Shown: positions 59,999-64,000 of the stretch, in pieces | How positions within the stretch are numbered: position 1 is the first letter of the stretch | Layout of the letters: each line of letters begins with the position of its first letter | Assembly: GCF_000293885.2 (NCBI RefSeq) | Contig: NZ_CP010945.1 | Span: 248,001-312,000, forward strand | Source of the DNA: Pseudomonas fluorescens NCIMB 11764 | Lineage (GTDB): Bacteria > Pseudomonadota > Gammaproteobacteria > Pseudomonadales > Pseudomonadaceae | Direction: 5' to 3' | Length of the DNA stretch: 64,000 nucleotides | Notes under the pieces: model-generated | The model's input: the letters and a program-made list of their open reading frames with translations, nothing else | Database searches by the model: none | Told to the model about the DNA's origin: nothing | Translations under genes and position numbers: made by a program

Positions 59999-60790
59999 TT
60001 AATAGTTGAAAGTCTTGACCAGCAGCAGGTCACCGATCGCGCGCAGGGGCACGATGAAGGTTTCGCGTTTTTCGTCGACGGTGTTTTCGTTGAGCACCAG
60101 ATTGATCTGCGAGGTGATCACCTCGTTCTGGTTGCTGGTCTCATCGAAGTTATAGCCGCCGCTGCCGAAGTTGCCCCAATAGTTCACGTAAACCAGATAG
60201 GTGCCATGCAGCGGCGCGGTCATGGTGAACATTTCCGGGCCGGGGCCATCGACGCCGTCCGGGTCCAGGCCTCCGCCGTTGCTCATCGCCGGGCGAGCCC
60301 AGAACGCATGCTGGCCGTCGGGGGTAACAATGTGCAGGTCGAGTTCAGCCTTCGGATCGTCCCAACCCAGCACCACGCGAATCCGCGCCGGGGTGCGCAG
60401 GTTATTGGCTTCGTAGAACTGAACGCGCTTGAGGGATTTGCCTTCGGCACTGCGCACTTCGACGCTATTGGAACCGGCGCCAAACGCGTACGGCCGGGCG
60501 AAACGTCCTTGGTCGTCGGTGTAGAGGTTCAATGGATTGCCGTTGACCGCCAGCGTGTGCGGCCCGCGTTGCGTGCCAATGGCCTTGAGCTCGCCCTGGA
60601 TCATCGTGCGATTGCGCTGCACGCCCCGGTCGATGGGCGGCGTGGGATAGGCCACTTGTGGGTTTTCGCTGCGATCGAGCAGGCCGTTGTAGCGCCAGCC
60701 GCCCACCGGCTCCGACAGCTCGGCCGCCGGCTCGGCGCAGGCAGCCGTCGCGCAGACCCACCCCATCAGGCATAGAAAAAATGAACGCAT
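59999..60790 (-). CDS. magA: MagA-like DUF2135 secreted protein
   Basis: A 263-residue protein with signal MRSFFLCLMGWVCATAACA. The ATG at 60790 has GGAGG 7 bp upstream. It shares with magF the order of motifs SEPVGGWR, NSVEVRSAEG, ELDLHIVTPDGQHAFW, GTYLVYVNYWG and ETFIVPLRAIGDLLLVKTF, so the two arose by duplication. It is the first gene of the operon. Symbol by comparison with P. aeruginosa, where the order magA-F corresponds to PA4492-PA4487. Confidence 0.8.
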   Translation of the reverse strand: MRSFFLCLMGWVCATAACAEPAAELSEPVGGWRYNGLLDRSENPQVAYPTPPIDRGVQRNRTMIQGELKAIGTQRGPHTLAVNGNPLNLYTDDQGRFARPYAFGAGSNSVEVRSAEGKSLKRVQFYEANNLRTPARIRVVLGWDDPKAELDLHIVTPDGQHAFWARPAMSNGGGLDPDGVDGPGPEMFTMTAPLHGTYLVYVNYWGNFGSGGYNFDETSNQNEVITSQINLVLNENTVDEKRETFIVPLRAIGDLLLVKTFNY

Positions 60791-60934
60791 GTGACGCCTC
60801 CTGCCATGCATAACGAAACCTTGCGCCTGATCCTCGGCGCGTTACAGATCCAAAAACTGCGTTTCGTCAGAAAGACCCGTGACTATTGGGTCGTAGAAGC
60901 CGCGAAGGTTAGCCATTTGGAGGATTTTTAACAA

Positions 60935-61050
60935 TCGGATACATCTCGAATTGCGGGGGTTATCACGATGTTGTCAGGCGTGAGCCGAATAGCAGCCTTA
61001 TTCGGCTCACAAAATGAGCCGAACAATTCTGTTCTCGCGGATGTATCCGA
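60935..61050. repeat. Nested inverted repeat upstream of magA
   Basis: Three paired segments are nested. TCGGATACATC (60935-60945) pairs with 61040-61050; GAATTG (60948-60953) with CAATTC (61024-61029); GTGAGCCGAATA (60980-60991) with its perfect complement at 60999-61010 around a 7-base loop. A third copy, TGAGCCGAA, follows at 61015-61023. The whole 116 bp lies 145 bp upstream of the magA ATG in the 420-bp gap before xseB. It could be a structured leader RNA, an operator or a miniature element. Confidence 0.7.
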
Positions 61051-61053
61051 AAC

Positions 61054-61086
61054 CCTGTGGGAGCTGGCTTGCCTGCGATGACGGTG
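61054..61086. repeat. Single REP-like fragment
   Basis: CCTGTGGGAGCTGGCTTGCC plus TGCGATGACGG resembles one arm of the Pseudomonas repeat with core TGTGGGAGC-N-GGCTTGCC. No inverted partner is seen. It abuts the nested inverted repeat. Confidence 0.6.
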
Positions 61087-61210
61087 TATCAGGCAGCGGG
61101 GGGTTGATGGTGTACAACCAAATCCCCAGCTGACAACGGCCGCTCATTTGCCCATAACCCCCATGTCTGCTAGTGTCGCGCCGGTTTAACGTCAACCGGA
61201 AATCGCCGCC

Positions 61211-61453
61211 ATGGCCCGTAAAAAAGCTGCACTGGATTTCGAACAATCCCTCGCCGACCTGCAAACGCTGGTGGAGCGACTGGAGAACGGCGAACTGTCG
61301 CTGGAAGACTCGCTGACCGCTTTCGAGCAGGGCATCGGTCTGACCCGCGATTGCCAGGCAGCGCTGGCCCAGGCCGAGCAAAAGGTTCAAGTGCTGCTCG
61401 AGCGTGATGGCGAGCTGGCCGAGGAACCCTTCGACGCGGATCAACCAGAATGA
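61211..61453 (+). CDS. xseB: Exodeoxyribonuclease VII small subunit
   Basis: An 80-residue protein with the XseB core [29 protein letters not shown] and [22 protein letters not shown]. It pairs with XseA to degrade single-stranded DNA. Its stop overlaps the ispA start by 4 bp. xseA is not in the window. Confidence 0.96.
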   Translation: MARKKAALDFEQSLADLQTLVERLENGELSLEDSLTAFEQGIGLTRDCQAALAQAEQKVQVLLERDGELAEEPFDADQPE

Positions 61454-62337
61454 TTGCAGCGTATTCGGCGACCAGCCAGGCCCGCGTCAATGCGGCACTG
61501 GAAACCTTGTTCAACGCGCCAAGCCCGGAACTCGCGCGGCTGTACGAAGCCATGCGCTACAGCGTGATGAACGGCGGTAAACGCGTTCGTCCATTGCTGG
61601 CCTACGCCGCGTGCGAAGCGTTGGGCGGCAAGGCTGAGCAAGCCAACGGCGCGGCCTGCGCGGTGGAGCTGATTCACGCTTACTCCCTGGTTCACGACGA
61701 TCTGCCGGCGATGGACGACGACGATCTGCGGCGCGGCCAGCCAACCACCCACAAAAAATTCGATGAAGCCTGCGCAATTCTCGCCGGCGACGGTTTGCAG
61801 AGCCTGGCGTTCAGCGCCCTGCTCGACCCGCGCCTGAGCTCATCGGAGGCAGAGATTCGCCTGCAAATGGTCAGCGCTCTGGCGTTGGCGGCAGGCCCGG
61901 CGGGCATGGTCGGCGGCCAAGCCATCGACCTCGGTTCGGTGGGCTTGAAGCTCGATCAAAAAGCCTTGGAAACCATGCACCGGCACAAGACCGGCGCGCT
62001 GATCGAGGTCAGCGTCAAACTCGGCGCCCTGGCCAGCGGCCGTGCCGAGAAGGACGAACTGAAGTCCTTGAAGGCGTATGCACAGGCCATTGGCCTGGCA
62101 TTTCAAGTGCAGGACGACATTCTTGACGTCGAAAGTGACACCGAGACCCTTGGCAAACGCCAGGGCGCCGACATCGCTCGCGACAAGCCGACCTACCCGG
62201 CCCTGCTCGGCCTCGATGCGGCCAAGGCCTACGCCCTGGAACTGCGCGACCAGGCCCTGCACGCGCTGCGACCGTTTGACGCGGCCGCCGAGCCGTTGCG
62301 CGACCTGGCCCGTTATATCGTCGACCGCCGCAGCTGA
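61450..62337 (+). CDS. ispA: Farnesyl diphosphate synthase
   Basis: A 295-residue trans-prenyltransferase making the C15 precursor of undecaprenyl phosphate and ubiquinone. The first aspartate-rich motif is [15 protein letters not shown] (preceded by LIHAYSLV) and the second is [20 protein letters not shown] near residue 37 binds the diphosphate. The ATG overlaps the xseB stop as ATGA. dxs follows 91 bp downstream, the conserved isoprenoid cluster. Confidence 0.97.
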   Translation: MIAAYSATSQARVNAALETLFNAPSPELARLYEAMRYSVMNGGKRVRPLLAYAACEALGGKAEQANGAACAVELIHAYSLVHDDLPAMDDDDLRRGQPTTHKKFDEACAILAGDGLQSLAFSALLDPRLSSSEAEIRLQMVSALALAAGPAGMVGGQAIDLGSVGLKLDQKALETMHRHKTGALIEVSVKLGALASGRAEKDELKSLKAYAQAIGLAFQVQDDILDVESDTETLGKRQGADIARDKPTYPALLGLDAAKAYALELRDQALHALRPFDAAAEPLRDLARYIVDRRS

Positions 62338-62428
62338 CGGCGTATCCGCCAAAAAAGACCAACGCGTGGGCAGGGGCCGATGCATCAGGTAAACTGCCGC
62401 CTCTTCTATACCTATAACGATTCGCCTG

Positions 62429-64000
62429 ATGCCCACGACGTTTCATGAGATTCCCCGCAAGCGCCCGACCACGCCCCTGCTCGACCGTGCCAACACGCCG
62501 GACGGCCTGCGCCGGTTAGGCGAAGCCGAGCTGGAAACCCTGGCCGATGAGTTGCGCCTGGAATTGCTCTACACGGTCGGTCAGACCGGCGGGCATTTCG
62601 GTGCAGGCCTGGGCGTCATCGAGCTGACCATCGCGTTGCATTACGTCTTCGACACCCCGGACGACCGGCTGGTGTGGGACGTGGGTCATCAGGCTTATCC
62701 GCACAAAATCCTCACCGGCCGTCGCGAGCGCATGGCCACCCTGCGCCAGAAGGACGGCGTTGCAGCCTTCCCGCGTCGTTCCGAGAGCGAGTACGACACC
62801 TTTGGCGTCGGCCACTCCAGCACCTCGATCAGCGCAGCGCTGGGCATGGCCATTGCCGCCCGCCTGCAGAACAGTGATCGCAAGGCCATTGCGGTGATCG
62901 GCGACGGCGCGTTGACCGCCGGCATGGCGTTCGAAGCGCTGAACCACGCGCCGGAAGTGAACGCCAACATGCTGGTGATCCTCAACGACAACGACATGTC
63001 GATCTCGCGCAACGTCGGTGGCTTGTCGAATTACCTGGCGAAAATCCTTTCCAGCCGCACCTACGCGAGCATGCGCGAAGGCAGCAAAAAAGTCCTGTCG
63101 CGCCTGCCCGGCGCCTGGGAAATCGCCCGCCGCACCGAAGAATACGCCAAAGGCATGCTGGTCCCCGGCACGCTGTTCGAAGAGTTGGGCTGGAACTACA
63201 TCGGCCCGATCGATGGCCATGACCTGCCAACCCTGATCGCCACCCTGCGCAACATGCGCGATCTGAAAGGCCCGCAATTCCTGCACGTCGTCACCAAGAA
63301 AGGCAAAGGCTTCGCCCCGGCGGAAGTCGACCCGATCGGTTACCACGCGATCACCAAGCTCGAACCCGTCGATGCGCCGGCCGCTGCGCCGAAAAAGGCG
63401 GGCGGGCCGAAGTATTCCGGTGTGTTCGGTGAATGGCTGTGCGACATGGCGGCGTCTGATCCACGCCTGGTCGGTATTACACCGGCGATGAAGGAAGGCT
63501 CCGATCTGGTGGCGTTCAGCGAGCGTTTTCCGCTGCGCTATTTCGACGTAGCCATCGCCGAGCAACACGCCGTGACCTTCGCGGCCGGCATGGCCTGCGA
63601 AGGTGCGAAACCGGTGGTGGCGATTTACTCGACCTTCCTGCAACGCGGCTACGATCAACTGATCCACGACGTGGCGGTGCAAAACCTCGACGTGCTGTTC
63701 GCCATCGACCGCGCAGGCCTGGTGGGCGAAGACGGCCCGACGCACGCGGGCAGTTTCGATCTGTCGTTCCTGCGCTGCATCCCCGGCATGCTGGTGATGA
63801 CCCCGAGCGATGAAAACGAACTGCGCAAAATGCTCACCACCGGCCACCTGTACAACGGCCCGGCGGCGGTGCGTTACCCGCGCGGCAACGGCCCGAACGC
63901 AACCATCGAAAAAGACCTGCAACCGATCGAAATCGGCAAAGGCGTGGTTCGCCGCCAGGGCAGCAAAGTTGCCCTGCTGGTGTTTGGCGTACAACTGGCC
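62429..64000 (+). CDS. dxs: 1-deoxy-D-xylulose-5-phosphate synthase (partial, 3' end outside)
   Basis: The first 524 codons are present, reading [20 protein letters not shown] onward without a stop to the window edge. This thiamine-diphosphate enzyme makes DXP from pyruvate and glyceraldehyde 3-phosphate, the first step of the MEP pathway. Landmarks: [36 protein letters not shown], the TPP motif [15 protein letters not shown], and [18 protein letters not shown] with the catalytic glutamate. About 100 residues are missing. Confidence 0.97.
   Translation, partial: MPTTFHEIPRKRPTTPLLDRANTPDGLRRLGEAELETLADELRLELLYTVGQTGGHFGAGLGVIELTIALHYVFDTPDDRLVWDVGHQAYPHKILTGRRERMATLRQKDGVAAFPRRSESEYDTFGVGHSSTSISAALGMAIAARLQNSDRKAIAVIGDGALTAGMAFEALNHAPEVNANMLVILNDNDMSISRNVGGLSNYLAKILSSRTYASMREGSKKVLSRLPGAWEIARRTEEYAKGMLVPGTLFEELGWNYIGPIDGHDLPTLIATLRNMRDLKGPQFLHVVTKKGKGFAPAEVDPIGYHAITKLEPVDAPAAAPKKAGGPKYSGVFGEWLCDMAASDPRLVGITPAMKEGSDLVAFSERFPLRYFDVAIAEQHAVTFAAGMACEGAKPVVAIYSTFLQRGYDQLIHDVAVQNLDVLFAIDRAGLVGEDGPTHAGSFDLSFLRCIPGMLVMTPSDENELRKMLTTGHLYNGPAAVRYPRGNGPNATIEKDLQPIEIGKGVVRRQGSKVALLVFGVQLA

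Overview
The window is chromosomal DNA of a fluorescent Pseudomonas, most likely the P. fluorescens group. The evidence is the high GC content, Pseudomonas-type proteins throughout, several families of Pseudomonas REP palindromes between genes, and a gene order that (from memory of the P. aeruginosa PAO1 map) follows roughly PA3976 to PA4044. It is almost entirely core genome. No prophage, insertion sequence, CRISPR array, tRNA or rRNA was seen.

Layout. 1-2.4 kb: end of thiE, hemL, and a small Sel1-repeat secreted protein. 2.4-9.1 kb: DUF1820, miaB, then the PhoH-like ATPase, ybeY, corC and lnt run, and a YdcF-like protein. 9.2-16.9 kb: leuS-lptE-holA, the ribosome-rescue gene arfA, a lytic transglycosylase and LD-carboxypeptidase. 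17-28.5 kb, minus strand: an envelope, cofactor and ribosome block read as proA-nadD-rsfS-rlmH-mrdA-rodA-mltB-rlpA-dacA-ybeD-lipB-lipA. 28.7-35.7 kb: alkyladenine glycosylase, a DedA/PAP2 fusion, a LON-domain protein, LrgAB, a MaoC hydratase, a MORN-repeat lipoprotein fused to a caspase-like C13 peptidase domain, and an SDR protein. 35.8-38.1 kb: YceK-like lipoprotein, ubiX and mpl.

38.3-46.7 kb is an ethanolamine catabolic locus without microcompartment genes. A sigma-54 activator is divergent from an aldehyde dehydrogenase, and the dehydrogenase is followed by an ethanolamine permease, eutB and eutC. Well-formed -24/-12 elements lie upstream of the dehydrogenase and of the permease. 47-50.2 kb: DedA, MtfA, inorganic pyrophosphatase and an orphan S24-type repressor. 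50.6-60.8 kb, minus strand: a six-gene operon matching the P. aeruginosa mag / E. coli yfa cluster around a 1521-residue alpha-2-macroglobulin that lacks the thioester cysteine. 61.2-64 kb: xseB-ispA-dxs, with dxs running off the window.

The strongest leads are: a 13-bp hairpin inside arfA, as expected for the nonstop-mRNA control of this gene; the mag operon, where MagE reads as a PBP-like plus SpoIID-like plus HExxH protein and MagC as an NlpC/P60-like amidase; a nested inverted repeat upstream of magA; and the MORN/C13 lipoprotein.
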